Shown: positions 1 to 8,653, counted from the stretch's first letter. The stretch: 64,000 nucleotides of DNA from Candidatus Aphodovivens excrementavium (GCA_018715935.1 DVKR01000013.1:1-64000), one strand, 5' to 3'. Notes: generated by a model from the sequence alone, not told the origin. Program-made: numbers and translations.

Positions 1-87
1 AGACGATATTTCCGAACCGTGTAAGGGCTTGTAGGACAAAGGCTTCCCAAGCTTACAACGCGGGTTCGATTCCCGTCGCCCGCTCCA
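1..87 (+). pseudogene. tRNA-Gly(CCC) 3' portion, copy 1
   Basis: The last ~55 bases read as the D-stem 3' side, an anticodon arm with loop TTCCCAA (anticodon CCC), a T arm with GGTTCGATTCC, the acceptor 3' strand CGCCCGC, a discriminator T and an encoded CCA. The matching acceptor 5' strand (GCGGGCG) is absent; the bases where it should lie do not pair. The same 87 bases recur exactly at 222-308. It is therefore probably a tRNA remnant or attachment-site copy, not a working tRNA. The repeat may extend beyond the left edge of the window. Confidence 0.55.
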
Positions 88-97
88 TCGCATCATT

Positions 98-129
98 CGG
101 GCGCCGATCCTCGGGACGGTGCCCGTTTT
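98..129 (+). terminator. Rho-independent terminator after tRNA-like copy 1
   Basis: Inverted arms CGGGCGCC (98-105) and GGTGCCCG (118-125) pair with one G-U and are followed by TTTT. The hairpin lies 11 bases past the CCA end of the first tRNA-like copy, the usual place for a tRNA terminator. Confidence 0.6.
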
Positions 130-221
130 GCGTCTGGGCGTATTAAAAGTTCCCGGATTTTCCAGTATACTTTCCAGTATGCCGGAAGGCTGAGAACCGT
201 TAGTTAGGAAAGGGGCAGGTC

Positions 222-308
222 AGACGATATTTCCGAACCGTGTAAGGGCTTGTAGGACAAAGGCTTCCCAAGCTTACAACGCGGGTTCGATTCCCGTCGC
301 CCGCTCCA
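222..308 (+). pseudogene. tRNA-Gly(CCC) 3' portion, copy 2
   Basis: Exact 87-base repeat of 1-87, including anticodon loop TTCCCAA, T arm and encoded CCA. The upstream 130 bases are fully visible here and contain no GCGGGCG acceptor 5' strand, so this copy cannot fold a normal acceptor stem. Two tRNA 3' ends in tandem are what remains when integrative elements use a tRNA 3' end as attachment site. A recombination duplication is the alternative. Confidence 0.55.
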
Positions 309-318
309 GTGAGAGCGC

Positions 319-349
319 AGCGACCCCCTGAACTGGGGGTCGCTTTTTG
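319..349 (+). terminator. Rho-independent terminator after tRNA-like copy 2
   Basis: A perfect 10-bp stem, AGCGACCCCC (319-328) and GGGGGTCGCT (335-344), with loop TGAACT runs into TTTTT. It is a textbook intrinsic terminator placed just after the second tRNA-like copy. Confidence 0.85.
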
Positions 350-583
350 TTGCGGCCAAAACACGTGCAAGAATGCCCCCGAACGCGCGTTTTGGAGCTA
401 ACGGCATAATAAGGTTAGCTGCCAAAAGACGGTGCTAAGTCCGATACATTCCGCCAGATAAGCCCCGTTTTTGCGTATTGCCCCGTCGCGTTCGCTAATC
501 GATTTCGCGCTACTCCTTTGCCACGGAACTCTTGACTTGGAGCTTGCTTCAAGTGCTTCAATCGCTGCAGGCGCTATACAATT

Positions 584-730
584 CAACCGGGAACCGCCGC
601 AGCAACACGGCAACGCACAGCGATCGGTAACCGCCGCAGCAACACGGCAACGCCACGGCAACCGGGAACCGCCGCAGCAACCGGACGCCGTCGCAGCAAC
701 CGGGAACCGCCGCAGCAACCGAGCAATGCC
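584..730. repeat. Degenerate GC-rich tandem repeats upstream of merR gene
   Basis: The stretch 350-768 has no convincing gene. Within it the core AACCGCCGCAGCAAC recurs about four times with variations, interleaved with ACGGCAACG-type segments. The unit length varies (about 24-40 bp). Open frames across it encode only repetitive Arg/Asn/Gln-rich sequence and are not supported as genes. Confidence 0.6.
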
Positions 731-768
731 GCAAGCGCCGGAAGACAAGCCAAGCCGAGGGGGCATCT

Positions 769-1155
769 ATGAAAATCGCCGAAGTGAGCAAACGCTACGA
801 CATTTCAAGCGACACGCTACGCTACTACGAGCGCATCGGCCTCTTGAATCCCGTCGCCCGAACACCAAACGGCATACGCAATTACACCGAAGCGGACTGC
901 CAGCGCATCGAGTTCGTTAAATGCATGCGCAACGCCGGCATGCCCATCGAGGCGCTCATCGAATACATGCACCTTATGGACCAAGGCGACGAAACCGCAG
1001 CGCAGCGCAAATCGCTTTTGGAAGAGCAGCGCGACCGCATCGCCGAGCGCATCGAAGCGATGCAAGAAGGCCTCAACCGCCTCAACACCAAAATAGAAAC
1101 CTACGACACGCACCTGCTTACTGTAGAACGTCAAATGAATCAAGCCCGCCACTAA
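769..1155 (+). CDS. MerR family transcriptional regulator
   Basis: A 128-residue regulator. The N-terminus (residues 1-38) has the MerR winged helix-turn-helix signature: MKIAEVSKRYDISSDTLRYY, then ERIGLL and a wing with RTPNGIRNY. The second half (about 75-125) is a heptad-rich dimerisation helix with no clear effector domain or cysteine metal site, so it resembles small redox- or drug-responsive MerR proteins. The start is supported by GAGGGGG six bases upstream. The acetyltransferase gene begins 61 bases downstream on the same strand, so the two may be co-transcribed and this protein may control it. The inducer cannot be told from sequence. Confidence 0.88.
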   Translation: MKIAEVSKRYDISSDTLRYYERIGLLNPVARTPNGIRNYTEADCQRIEFVKCMRNAGMPIEALIEYMHLMDQGDETAAQRKSLLEEQRDRIAERIEAMQEGLNRLNTKIETYDTHLLTVERQMNQARH

Positions 1156-1216
1156 CGAACTTCTTCGAATCTGTTACATTGCTACATTGAACGCAAAACA
1201 GCATCAAGGAGGAATC

Positions 1217-1879
1217 GTGAATTTACCTGGGCTTATCACCGTTTCGCCCGAGCAACCGGAACTGCTTGACACGTGCGCGCGCATACTGGGCGATAGCTTT
1301 ATCGAAGAAAACTGGACCGCAACATGGCTTTCGTGCTTAGACGAGCTGGGTGTCACTCCCCAACGCAAGCAGGAGATCCTTCACGCCACCTATCTTGACG
1401 AGCTGGGGAACCACGCTCCTTATCAGGGCGTTTACCTCCTTGAAGACAAAACTGCCGCTGCGGGAGGCTACCTCTATAGCGAACTCGAAGGGCATACGCA
1501 CCCGCAATTGCAAGCCGCCTCAACGAAGCATTTCCACGCCTGCGCAACACCGCAGGAACTCGAAAGACTCATACGGCAAGAACAGCGCATGGAGCCAATT
1601 TCCCAGTTCGACTGGACGCGCACGCTGGACAACGAGGGAGATCACATTTACTTCTACATGTGGGCGGTCAGCAAGGACGCGCGCGGAAAGGGTGCGTTCC
1701 GTCGCTTGATTACACCGTTTTACGACTTCGCCGACGAGCACGGCCTCAACATCTACCTCGAGTGCTATTCAGACCGCCTGCAAAGCATGTACGAGCATGT
1801 GGGCTTCGAGCTCATCGACGTGCTCTCAGACCCCGCGTTCGACGTAACCGAGCGGCGCATGGTCCGCCGGCACGCATAG
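1217..1879 (+). CDS. GNAT family N-acetyltransferase
   Basis: About 220 residues. The C-terminal half shows the acetyl-CoA-binding GNAT fold: a beta strand HIYFYMWAVSKDARGKG (motif A, with the R-x-x-G-x-G/A-like loop RGKGAF), then a helix and the strand LNIYLECYSDRLQSMYEHVG followed by FELID, typical of motif B. The N-terminal half is less conserved. The GTG start at 1217 is chosen because AAGGAGG sits five bases upstream; an ATG at 1187 has no ribosome site. The substrate is unknown. It lies directly after the MerR regulator in the same direction. Confidence 0.75.
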   Translation: MNLPGLITVSPEQPELLDTCARILGDSFIEENWTATWLSCLDELGVTPQRKQEILHATYLDELGNHAPYQGVYLLEDKTAAAGGYLYSELEGHTHPQLQAASTKHFHACATPQELERLIRQEQRMEPISQFDWTRTLDNEGDHIYFYMWAVSKDARGKGAFRRLITPFYDFADEHGLNIYLECYSDRLQSMYEHVGFELIDVLSDPAFDVTERRMVRRHA

Positions 1880-1986
1880 CGGGCAAAGGGAGACGCCACC
1901 GCTCAAACCCTAAGGGCCAAATAAAGAGTACGTCTCCACCGGCAGGTACCGCGTCTTTTGAGGCGCCCCGCCCAAAACCCCAAGGG

Positions 1987-2087
1987 TCAAATAAAGGCTT
2001 TCGAGAAACGCTTACCGCAAACCGCAAGACGCTCGACGGCGTGCTGTTCTATGAAATAAAGGATTTCAAGAAACCATTACCGTAAAC
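1987..2087. repeat. Degenerate direct repeat in 1880-2366 intergenic region
   Basis: Two related segments about 66 bases apart both read AAATAAAGG-TTTC-AGAAAC--TTACCG-AAAC (near 1990 and 2056). A shorter relative, AAACCCTAAGGGCCAAATAAAG, lies at about 1906. The 487-base gap otherwise holds the promoter at 2184 and no gene. Confidence 0.45.
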
Positions 2088-2183
2088 CCTCTATTTGACC
2101 TGGTATTTTAAAAGACAACTGAGCGCGAAGCAGCAACCCTGAAACCGTAAATCAATAATAGTAAAGCATTTTGAGTGAACCTC

Positions 2184-2211
2184 TTGAATACCGCATTCTC
2201 CACGCTACAAT
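2184..2211 (+). promoter_or_regulatory. Sigma70-type promoter for two-component system
   Basis: TTGAAT (2184-2189), a 16-base spacer and TACAAT (2206-2211) match a housekeeping promoter. It would leave a leader of about 145 bases before the response-regulator start at 2367. No other good promoter is seen between the acetyltransferase and the regulator. Confidence 0.55.
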
Positions 2212-2366
2212 GAGGGCAAAGTGGAGCACCGAGCGAAGTGTTCGCGCGCTGTGGAAAGTTCGCGCGGATCACAAACTTTACGGTTTTCGTTAAGGCGATA
2301 CTAAGGACGAACCCCTAAGGTTTGCAGAATATCAACCTATCGATCTGGCAACAGGAGGGGGAAACC

Positions 2367-3044
2367 ATGAGGATCCTGGTAGCAGACGACGAAAAAGACT
2401 TAGTAGCAGCTCTCGAAGAATTGCTGAAACGCGAGCGTTATACCGTAGACACTGTATTCGACGGGCAGAGCGCCTATGATTACGCCTCGTCCGACAACTA
2501 CGACTGCATCATCCTAGACATCATGCTGCCCGATATCGATGGGCTGGAGGTTTTGCGTCGCCTGCGCGCAGACGGCATAAAGACGCCCATCCTTCTCCTG
2601 ACGGCGAAGAGCGACCCCGCCGACCGCATCCTCGGTCTTGATCGCGGCGCCGACGACTACCTGCCCAAGCCCTTCGTTGTTGGCGAACTGCTTGCGCGCA
2701 TCCGCGCACTTACCCGCCGCACCTCGGTGGCGGAAACCCCCGAGCTTTCCTTCGGCGATTTACGGCTCGACCGCGTTGCCTTCACGCTTGTGTGCGGCAA
2801 AACCGTCAAGCACCTCGGCAACAAGGAGTTCCAGATTCTGGAAACCCTTATCCGCCGCCAGGGCTCGCCCACGCCGGTGGAGTACCTGATGGATCACATC
2901 TGGGGCTACGACGCTTCGGTGGAGCCCGGCGTCGTGTGGACGTACATGTCGTATCTGCGCCGCAAGCTTGAAGGCATCGGCTCTAACGTGCGCATTGCCA
3001 TGCGCCGCGGGTTTGGCTATATACTGGAAGAACGGAACAAGTAG
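2367..3044 (+). CDS. OmpR/PhoB-family response regulator
   Basis: 225 residues with a receiver domain (1-115) and a winged-helix DNA-binding domain (about 125-222). The acidic pair DDE at 7-9, phosphoacceptor D51 in IILDIMLPD, the T of LLLTAKS and the K of PKPF are all present. The C-terminal half has the OmpR-type pattern, with LGNKEFQILETL and a recognition segment ending RMRRGFGY-like (AMRRGFGYIL). ATG 2367 is chosen because AGGAGGGGG precedes it by five bases. The kinase gene starts six bases after the stop, so the two form a standard operon. Confidence 0.95.
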   Translation: MRILVADDEKDLVAALEELLKRERYTVDTVFDGQSAYDYASSDNYDCIILDIMLPDIDGLEVLRRLRADGIKTPILLLTAKSDPADRILGLDRGADDYLPKPFVVGELLARIRALTRRTSVAETPELSFGDLRLDRVAFTLVCGKTVKHLGNKEFQILETLIRRQGSPTPVEYLMDHIWGYDASVEPGVVWTYMSYLRRKLEGIGSNVRIAMRRGFGYILEERNK

Positions 3045-3050
3045 GCGTCG

Positions 3051-4340
3051 GTGCATCTCGCCAAGAAAAAACCACCTGCCGCAAGCAAGCCCGTTCCCGC
3101 TGCAGCCAATAGGATTCGCCGCAAGTTCATAGCCATCACCATGGCGGCGCTTATCGCAACGCTCGCAATAATATGCGTGGGGATTTTCGTCTTCTTCTCT
3201 GTGTCAAACATGAACCGCTCCGACAGCATCATCGACCTGCTCTACGAAAACGACGGCAGCTTTCCGGAAGCAGACTCCACTCGCGAGCCATCCATGGATC
3301 CCACGTTTCTGGTAACCCCAGAAACCAGGTACGAAAACCGCTGGGCATGGGCCAACGTCGACGAGAACGGCTCTATTACGGAAATCAACAGCAACCACAT
3401 TGCCGCCTTCGACGAAAACGAAGTGCGCACTGCGCTGGAAAACGCCTGGAACTCCGGCTCGTCGCGCGGCTATTTCGGCCACTACCGCTACGGCGTGTTC
3501 AAGAATGCCGACGGCGGCGGCATGGTCATCATCCTCGATTGCTTCCACCGACAGCAGGCAGCCCTGGTGGTACTGAGAATCAGCATCGCGGTTTCGCTCA
3601 CCTGCGCCGCGATGGTTCTGCTGATACTCATCCCGCTTTCAAGACGCGTTGCGCACCCTCTCGTGCGCAACGTCGAGCGTCAGCAGCGCTTTATCACCGA
3701 CGCCTCGCACGAGCTGAAAACGCCGCTTGCCATCATTTCTGCCAACAACGAGCTCACCGAGCAGATCTCAGGCGAAACCCAGTGGACGCGCAGCACCAAA
3801 ACCCAGATAGATCGTTTAATGAAGCTCGTAAGCGGCCTCATCGACATGGCGCACACCGCAGAGGTGTCAAACGCGGCGCTGTTGCCCTCTTTCGACATAA
3901 GCGAGCTCGCCAATCGGACGGTGCAGGACTTTCTCCCCCTTGCGGAAATAAAGGGAAAGACCATCAAGGCGTCAATAGAGCCAAACGTGAAAATGAAGGG
4001 CGACCCTCAAGCCATCGAGCGCCTAATGAGTCTTTTACTGGATAACGCCATTTCACACGGAGATGATACCTGCCGCATCGACTTCACGCTCACCTCCGCA
4101 AGAAAGAAGGTTGTACTTCGCACGTCGAACCCAGCAAAAGACCTTGATGAGAAGGAAGTGTCGCTTCTGTGCGACCGGTTCTACCGGTCGGACGCCTCGC
4201 GCTCAAGATCGACCGGCGGCTACGGCATTGGGCTTTCAGTTGCCCGAGGCATTGCCGAGCAGCATAACGGCAAACTGGTGGCGTCGAAGGAAGGCGACCT
4301 GGTGGTGTTCACGGTCACCCTGCCGCGCGCTCTATTTTAG
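3051..4340 (+). CDS. Two-component sensor histidine kinase
   Basis: 429 residues starting at GTG. Transmembrane helix 1 lies at about 27-50 and helix 2 at about 172-192, flanking an extracytoplasmic sensor of ~120 residues with no recognised fold. The HisKA domain carries H220 in DASHELKTPL. The catalytic domain shows the N box LLLDNAISHGD and the G boxes GGYGIGLSVARGIAEQHNG. It is the partner of the preceding response regulator. The signal cannot be told; the sensor is rich in Asn and acidic residues. The gene converges on the MFS transporter gene, with only about 100 bases between the stops and no clear terminator there. Confidence 0.95.
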   Translation: MHLAKKKPPAASKPVPAAANRIRRKFIAITMAALIATLAIICVGIFVFFSVSNMNRSDSIIDLLYENDGSFPEADSTREPSMDPTFLVTPETRYENRWAWANVDENGSITEINSNHIAAFDENEVRTALENAWNSGSSRGYFGHYRYGVFKNADGGGMVIILDCFHRQQAALVVLRISIAVSLTCAAMVLLILIPLSRRVAHPLVRNVERQQRFITDASHELKTPLAIISANNELTEQISGETQWTRSTKTQIDRLMKLVSGLIDMAHTAEVSNAALLPSFDISELANRTVQDFLPLAEIKGKTIKASIEPNVKMKGDPQAIERLMSLLLDNAISHGDDTCRIDFTLTSARKKVVLRTSNPAKDLDEKEVSLLCDRFYRSDASRSRSTGGYGIGLSVARGIAEQHNGKLVASKEGDLVVFTVTLPRALF

Positions 4341-4448
4341 AAGGGGCTCTGCGGCGCGGCGGCGGCTGCGGGTCCACGCGGCGGCTCTGCGTCGGGGTGG
4401 CGGCGCGGCGGCGGCTCGGCGGCGACGGCCTCGCAAAGCCCGCAGCGA

Positions 4449-6137
4449 CTACCTGCTTTCTGCCTGATGCGAGGTCATCGGCTTCATGCCGTGTCCCGGG
4501 TAAGCGAACCACGCCACCACCAGCGATACCGCCATGCAGCACATCGCACACATGATAGTTACGGGGAACCCCGCCGCATCATTGACAATGCCCCACACCG
4601 CCGACGCAACACCGATGCCGATATCACTTGCAAGCAGGTACAAGGCATTTGCCGCGCCCCAGCGGTCGGCAGGCGAATTCTTCACCGCAACCGACTGGTT
4701 CAGCGGAATCGCCACGCCAACGCACACGCCGTAGGGCAAACCGGCCAGATAAAACAACAGCTCGTTTTGACCCCCAAACAGCGCCATCGTGAAGCCGACG
4801 AGGCCGCACGCAACGGTGACCACCATTATCTTGAAAGGCGCCACGGTGTCCATAAACGCCTTAGACACCAGGCGAACGCCAATCATGGCAACCGCCGACA
4901 CGGTATAGAACAGTCCGGCATTCGCATAGCCCAGCGAAGTGCCGTACAAACCCATAAAGAAGATCGAGAAACCGAAGGCAGGGCTGAGAATGAGCATGGG
5001 AATCATGCCGGGCAAGGCATGCGGCTCGAATATGCCGTCGATAAATTGCTTGATCTTTCGGGGCTTCTGCGGCGTCTCGGCTGTCCCGGCTGCCTCGGCT
5101 GCCTCGGCGGTGCCAGCTGCGCCCGTCCCCCCGACCGCGCCAGCCTCCCCGGCCACGCCAACGGCTTCTGCCGTTGCGACAGCGCCCGCTCGATCCACCG
5201 CTGCAGCCTCCCGCTGCGATGCGGTGCCGAACGCACCTTTCCGAGCGGCACGAGCAGCGGCCGCGTTCGCCTCGGCTCGCGGGCGATACGACGACGTCTC
5301 GGGCAAACGCGCCGGATTCTTCTCGTAGCGGCACAGCATTGCGAACACAAACGCGAGCGCCGCCATAACAGACATGCCCCAAAACAGGTTGGCGGCAGGG
5401 TCGGTGTTCACCAAAAACAGCGCCAGCGCCGGCCCAATTGACATCGCGAGCGCCTGCCCCAGGCCGTAGTAGCCAATACCTTCGCCCAGCCGCGAAAGCG
5501 GCAATACGTCTGACGCCGCCGTTGCCGAGGCGGTAGTTGCCGCAGAAAAGCCAATACCCTGCAGCACACGGCACACCGCAATCACCATCGTGTCCGACAC
5601 GAAAGCCGGCACAATAGTTCCCACGAAGAGAAACGCCGCACCGCCAACCATCACCACCACACGGCCAACGTTGTCGATGATCGGCCCGCACGCAAGTCGG
5701 GCTACGGCTGCCGCGCCCGAAAACACCGTCGCCAGAATGCCGGCGACCGTGGCTCCCTCGCCCATGTGGTCCAAGAACACCGACGTGCCCGAGTTCAAGC
5801 CCTGACCCACCACAAAGCAGCATAGCGTCATGATGATAATGAACACGAACAGCGGCGACCAAAGGCGCTCCCTTTTCGTCTCGCCTCCCCGTTTGACAGC
5901 GTCGCCCTTGCCGGCCGCGGCGCCTCCGTCGCGCACTCCCGCATTTTCGCAGGCTCCGCTCATGCCCGGCATGCGCGTGCCCTCATTATCGTGGGCTACG
6001 CTCGCACCCGGTATGCTCGCGCCCGCCTTATCGTGGGCTCCGCTCGCGCCTGGCCTGCGCGCTCCCGCATTTTCGCAGGCTCCGCTCGCGCCTTGCCTGC
6101 GCGCTCCCACCTCTGAATAACTGCTCTCGCTAGCCAC
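4449..6137 (-). CDS. MFS transporter with N-terminal tandem repeats
   Basis: About 562 residues with twelve predicted membrane helices in two halves of a major-facilitator fold, including the GPIIDNVGRVVVMVG loop between helices 2 and 3. A drug or metabolite exporter is the likely role; the substrate is unknown. Two oddities stand out. The cytoplasmic N-terminus has about five copies of a ~20-residue unit (GARRPGASGAHDKA, GTRMPGMSGACENA and similar), and the loop between the halves is an Ala/Gly/Thr-rich insertion of ~75 residues. GTG 6137 is chosen because GGGGGAGG lies six bases upstream. It overlaps the menG stop by eight bases, so translation is coupled. Confidence 0.85.
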   Translation of the reverse strand: MASESSYSEVGARRQGASGACENAGARRPGASGAHDKAGASIPGASVAHDNEGTRMPGMSGACENAGVRDGGAAAGKGDAVKRGGETKRERLWSPLFVFIIIMTLCCFVVGQGLNSGTSVFLDHMGEGATVAGILATVFSGAAAVARLACGPIIDNVGRVVVMVGGAAFLFVGTIVPAFVSDTMVIAVCRVLQGIGFSAATTASATAASDVLPLSRLGEGIGYYGLGQALAMSIGPALALFLVNTDPAANLFWGMSVMAALAFVFAMLCRYEKNPARLPETSSYRPRAEANAAAARAARKGAFGTASQREAAAVDRAGAVATAEAVGVAGEAGAVGGTGAAGTAEAAEAAGTAETPQKPRKIKQFIDGIFEPHALPGMIPMLILSPAFGFSIFFMGLYGTSLGYANAGLFYTVSAVAMIGVRLVSKAFMDTVAPFKIMVVTVACGLVGFTMALFGGQNELLFYLAGLPYGVCVGVAIPLNQSVAVKNSPADRWGAANALYLLASDIGIGVASAVWGIVNDAAGFPVTIMCAMCCMAVSLVVAWFAYPGHGMKPMTSHQAESR

Positions 6138-6900
6138 AGTCGGCCTCCCCCTTGCCTCCTTCTGGCTTGTATGCCACATGCACAGCGGCAATGCCGCCGG
6201 TATAGTTTTTCCAGCTCACGCGCTCAAAGCCCGCTTGCTCCATCAGGGCGGCAAGCCCCTGCTGGTTCGGAAACGCCTTTATCGAACGCGCCAGGTACAC
6301 AAACCCCTCGCGATCTCCCGTGATAAGTCCTCCCCAAAACGGAATGAGGTGCTTGAGGTAAAAATTGTAGAGGGCTCGCCACACGCGGTTGGGCGGCGTC
6401 GAGAACTCGAGGCACACCAGCGCTCCGCCCGGCTTAAGCACGCGGAACATCTCCGACAAGGCGCGCGGACGGTCGGGCATGTTGCGAATGCCATACGCCA
6501 TGGTGATGGCGTCGTAGGAGCACGAAGCGTAGGGAATGTCCTGCGCGTCTACCACTTCGAAGTCGACCGGCACCCCTTCCGAAGCGCCGTCGGCATAGTG
6601 CGATCGCGCCACGTCAAGCATTTCGGGAACGAGGTCGGTGCACTGGATGTGAGCCGGACGCTTGGCACGCGCCATCGTGAACGTGACATCGCCCGTGCCG
6701 CCTGCAATGTCCAGCACGTCGTCAGTTCCCGAAATGGGAGCCTGCTTCGCCATACCCGCTAGCCACACCTTGTAGGCGCCGAAACTGCTTACCGCATTGA
6801 AGCGTTCGTATTTTTTCGCAATAGCCGAGAAGATGTCCTTCACGCGCTCGGAAGACACTTCGGCTGGCGCTTCTTTGCCAGTTGCGGTATCGATGGCCAT
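6130..6900 (-). CDS. menG: Demethylmenaquinone methyltransferase
   Basis: 256 residues of the UbiE/MenG class I methyltransferase family, which methylates demethylmenaquinone with SAM in the last step of menaquinone synthesis. The early segment VKDIFSAIAKKYERFNAVSS is the family hallmark. It is followed by the SAM-binding DVLDIAGGTGDVTF, the DAQDIPY loop, AYGIRNMPDRPRAL and FRVLKPGGALVCLEFSTP. A start at 6900 or 6906 is chosen because TAGGAG lies just before; the open frame continues upstream but that part does not resemble the family. The stop overlaps the MFS start, suggesting one transcript. Confidence 0.93.
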   Translation of the reverse strand: MAIDTATGKEAPAEVSSERVKDIFSAIAKKYERFNAVSSFGAYKVWLAGMAKQAPISGTDDVLDIAGGTGDVTFTMARAKRPAHIQCTDLVPEMLDVARSHYADGASEGVPVDFEVVDAQDIPYASCSYDAITMAYGIRNMPDRPRALSEMFRVLKPGGALVCLEFSTPPNRVWRALYNFYLKHLIPFWGGLITGDREGFVYLARSIKAFPNQQGLAALMEQAGFERVSWKNYTGGIAAVHVAYKPEGGKGEADCG

Positions 6901-7106
6901 GGGCATAGCTCCTACAGCGCGCTGCGCAGACGCAACGCTTGCTCGCTTGTTCTGCTGGTTGCGCCCATCAGGCAGAACAGGTGCCGTCAGGGGAGATATG
7001 GGCGCGCCGCCTTGGAACGCTCCGCACCAAGGCGGCGCAAAAGTCTCAGCTAGTAAGTATACGCCATGAATGGCCTGCCCTCCGCCAGCGAAAGTGACGG
7101 GACGCG

Positions 7107-8390
7107 CTATGGCGCCAAGCACGCCAAAGGCGCCACAATCACGCCGTCGGGACGCCGGTACGCCGCTTCGGTTGCCGTAAGAACCATGAGAAACGACGGG
7201 GTTCCTTCGTGCTGTGTATCGACACGCGCTGCCAGCTTGATCAGGTGCGCCGCGCCTTCATCGATCTTGCTATAGCCCATCTTCACCTCAACGGGCGCCC
7301 ATCGCCCATCCGGTAGGACAATAACCGCGTCGGCCTCAAGCCCTGTCTTGTCACGGTAGTGATACACCGTTCCGCCCAGCGCCTCGGCATACACGCGCAG
7401 ATCATGCACGCACAAGGATTCGAACAGAAGCCCGAACGTCTCGAAATCCTCTAAAAGAGAGGTCGGCGTAACGTGCAGTAGCGCCGCAGCTATCGCCGGG
7501 TCGGTGAAATGGCGCGTAGGGCTGGTGCGAACCGCCGTCTTCGACCGCAGACGCGGCTTCCACGCCGCAAGATCCTCTGTAACGTGAGCGCGGGAAAGCG
7601 CATCGACATAGTCTGCCACGGTTGCGTCCGACGGAGGCTCACCCTGCATATCAGCCGCAATTGTGCTCAACGCCGCCTGCGAGGCAACGTTGCGCGCATA
7701 TGATCTCATGATCGAGCGCATCCATGTCACGTTGCGCCTTACCCCGTCCATCTCCTCTATGTTCGCGTTAATGAGCTCATCGACATACAGCCCCGCCTGC
7801 ATGAGGGCGATCTCGCCGTCAGGTTCGAGAACCGCCTCTGGCCAGCCTCCTCTGCAGATCGCAAACGCGTACTCCTCAACAGTGAAATCGGCGAGGGCGG
7901 CTACGTCGTCTTCGCCATCAAACAGCCCTTTGAGCGACACTGCAGCCGACGAGTCACCCGACTCGAACAGCGACATTGTCCTCATGCGCAAGGGGGCAAT
8001 CCTCCCCACACCGGAATGAGCGGGCTTTTTCTTGGGCGTAGAAGACCCGGTAAGGATAAACCGACCCTTGCCAGCCCCGCGGTCAACCTCAAAGCGGACT
8101 GCATCCCACAGCTGCGGCGCCTCCTGCCATTCGTCGATCAATCGCGGCTCGGCGCCTTCGAGAATGGCTGAAGGCCTCATTTCCGCCAGAGCCAGCAACG
8201 ATCCTTTGCGATCCGGATCCTGCATGTACACACAGCTCGCTGCGAAATGTTCCGCCGTCTTCGTTTTCCCGCACCATTTAGGCCCAGTAACGTGAACAGC
8301 ACCCGACGCGCGCAGCATCCGCTCCATAGACGAATCGACCACGCGCGGCACGTAGCCGCCTGCGGGCAGGTTAGTGATGTGTCGGCTCAT
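7107..8390 (-). CDS. DUF4143-type AAA ATPase, copy 1
   Basis: 427 residues. The N-terminal ATPase has a Walker A, VTGPKWCGKTKT (about 34-45), and a Walker-B-like PRLIDEWQEAP. The C-terminal DUF4143 part ends with GLEADAVIVLPDGRWAPVEVK, a PD-(D/E)xK-like nuclease-fold motif. Such proteins are widespread, often variably present, and of uncertain biology. A paralogue lies at 32248-33543 with the same VTGPKWCGKT and LIDEWQE motifs. A start with the good AGGAGCG site eight bases upstream supports 8390. The gene stands alone between menG and a repeat-rich gap, with 23-bp iterons ahead of it and related sequence at both flanks. Confidence 0.88.
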   Translation of the reverse strand: MSRHITNLPAGGYVPRVVDSSMERMLRASGAVHVTGPKWCGKTKTAEHFAASCVYMQDPDRKGSLLALAEMRPSAILEGAEPRLIDEWQEAPQLWDAVRFEVDRGAGKGRFILTGSSTPKKKPAHSGVGRIAPLRMRTMSLFESGDSSAAVSLKGLFDGEDDVAALADFTVEEYAFAICRGGWPEAVLEPDGEIALMQAGLYVDELINANIEEMDGVRRNVTWMRSIMRSYARNVASQAALSTIAADMQGEPPSDATVADYVDALSRAHVTEDLAAWKPRLRSKTAVRTSPTRHFTDPAIAAALLHVTPTSLLEDFETFGLLFESLCVHDLRVYAEALGGTVYHYRDKTGLEADAVIVLPDGRWAPVEVKMGYSKIDEGAAHLIKLAARVDTQHEGTPSFLMVLTATEAAYRRPDGVIVAPLACLAP

Positions 8391-8437
8391 AACGCGCTCC
8401 TATCGAGTTTTTGACAAGGGGACAATAGCACGAATTA

Positions 8438-8520
8438 GGAAGTTGGACCGTTTTTGTTTGGGAAGTTGGACGGATTTTGTTTAGGAAGTTGGACCGTTTT
8501 TGTTTGGGAAGTTGGACCGT
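8438..8520. repeat. Four 23-bp iterons upstream of DUF4143 gene
   Basis: GGAAGTTGGACCG followed by TTTTGTTT(G/A) is repeated at 8438, 8461, 8484 and 8507, exactly 23 bases apart (about two helical turns). The array lies 48-130 bases upstream of the ATPase start on the minus strand. The regular spacing resembles a binding array for a DNA-binding protein rather than random low complexity. Confidence 0.8.
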
Positions 8521-8616
8521 GAGGAAACCTTCGCGCCGTCTACCAGCGGAAGCCGCACGGGAAAGGCGCTCTTCCCTCCCGTAAAGAGCACGACATGCGC
8601 TGCCAACAGCTTGCTC

Positions 8617-8653
8617 CCCGCCAGCGAAAGCGGCGGGGAGCGCTCTATGGCGC
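8617..8653. repeat. Hairpin-forming copy of a sequence at 7079-7125
   Basis: GCTCCCCGCC, a short loop AGCGAAA and the complementary arm GGCGGGGAGC form a hairpin followed by GCTCTATGGCGCC. A related, less perfect sequence (CCGCCAGCGAAAGTGACGGG, then GCGCTATGGCGCC) lies at 7079-7120 across the 3' end of the DUF4143 gene. The pair flanks the ATPase and its iterons. The rest of 8391-8914 holds a 42-bp repeat (GAAGGCGGCCATC, near 8825 and 8867) and no gene. Confidence 0.5.

Noticed and set aside
204-425. Open frame on the minus strand containing RRESNPRCKLG
   Set aside because: It is the antisense of the tRNA-like sequence; translations of this kind are a known artefact.
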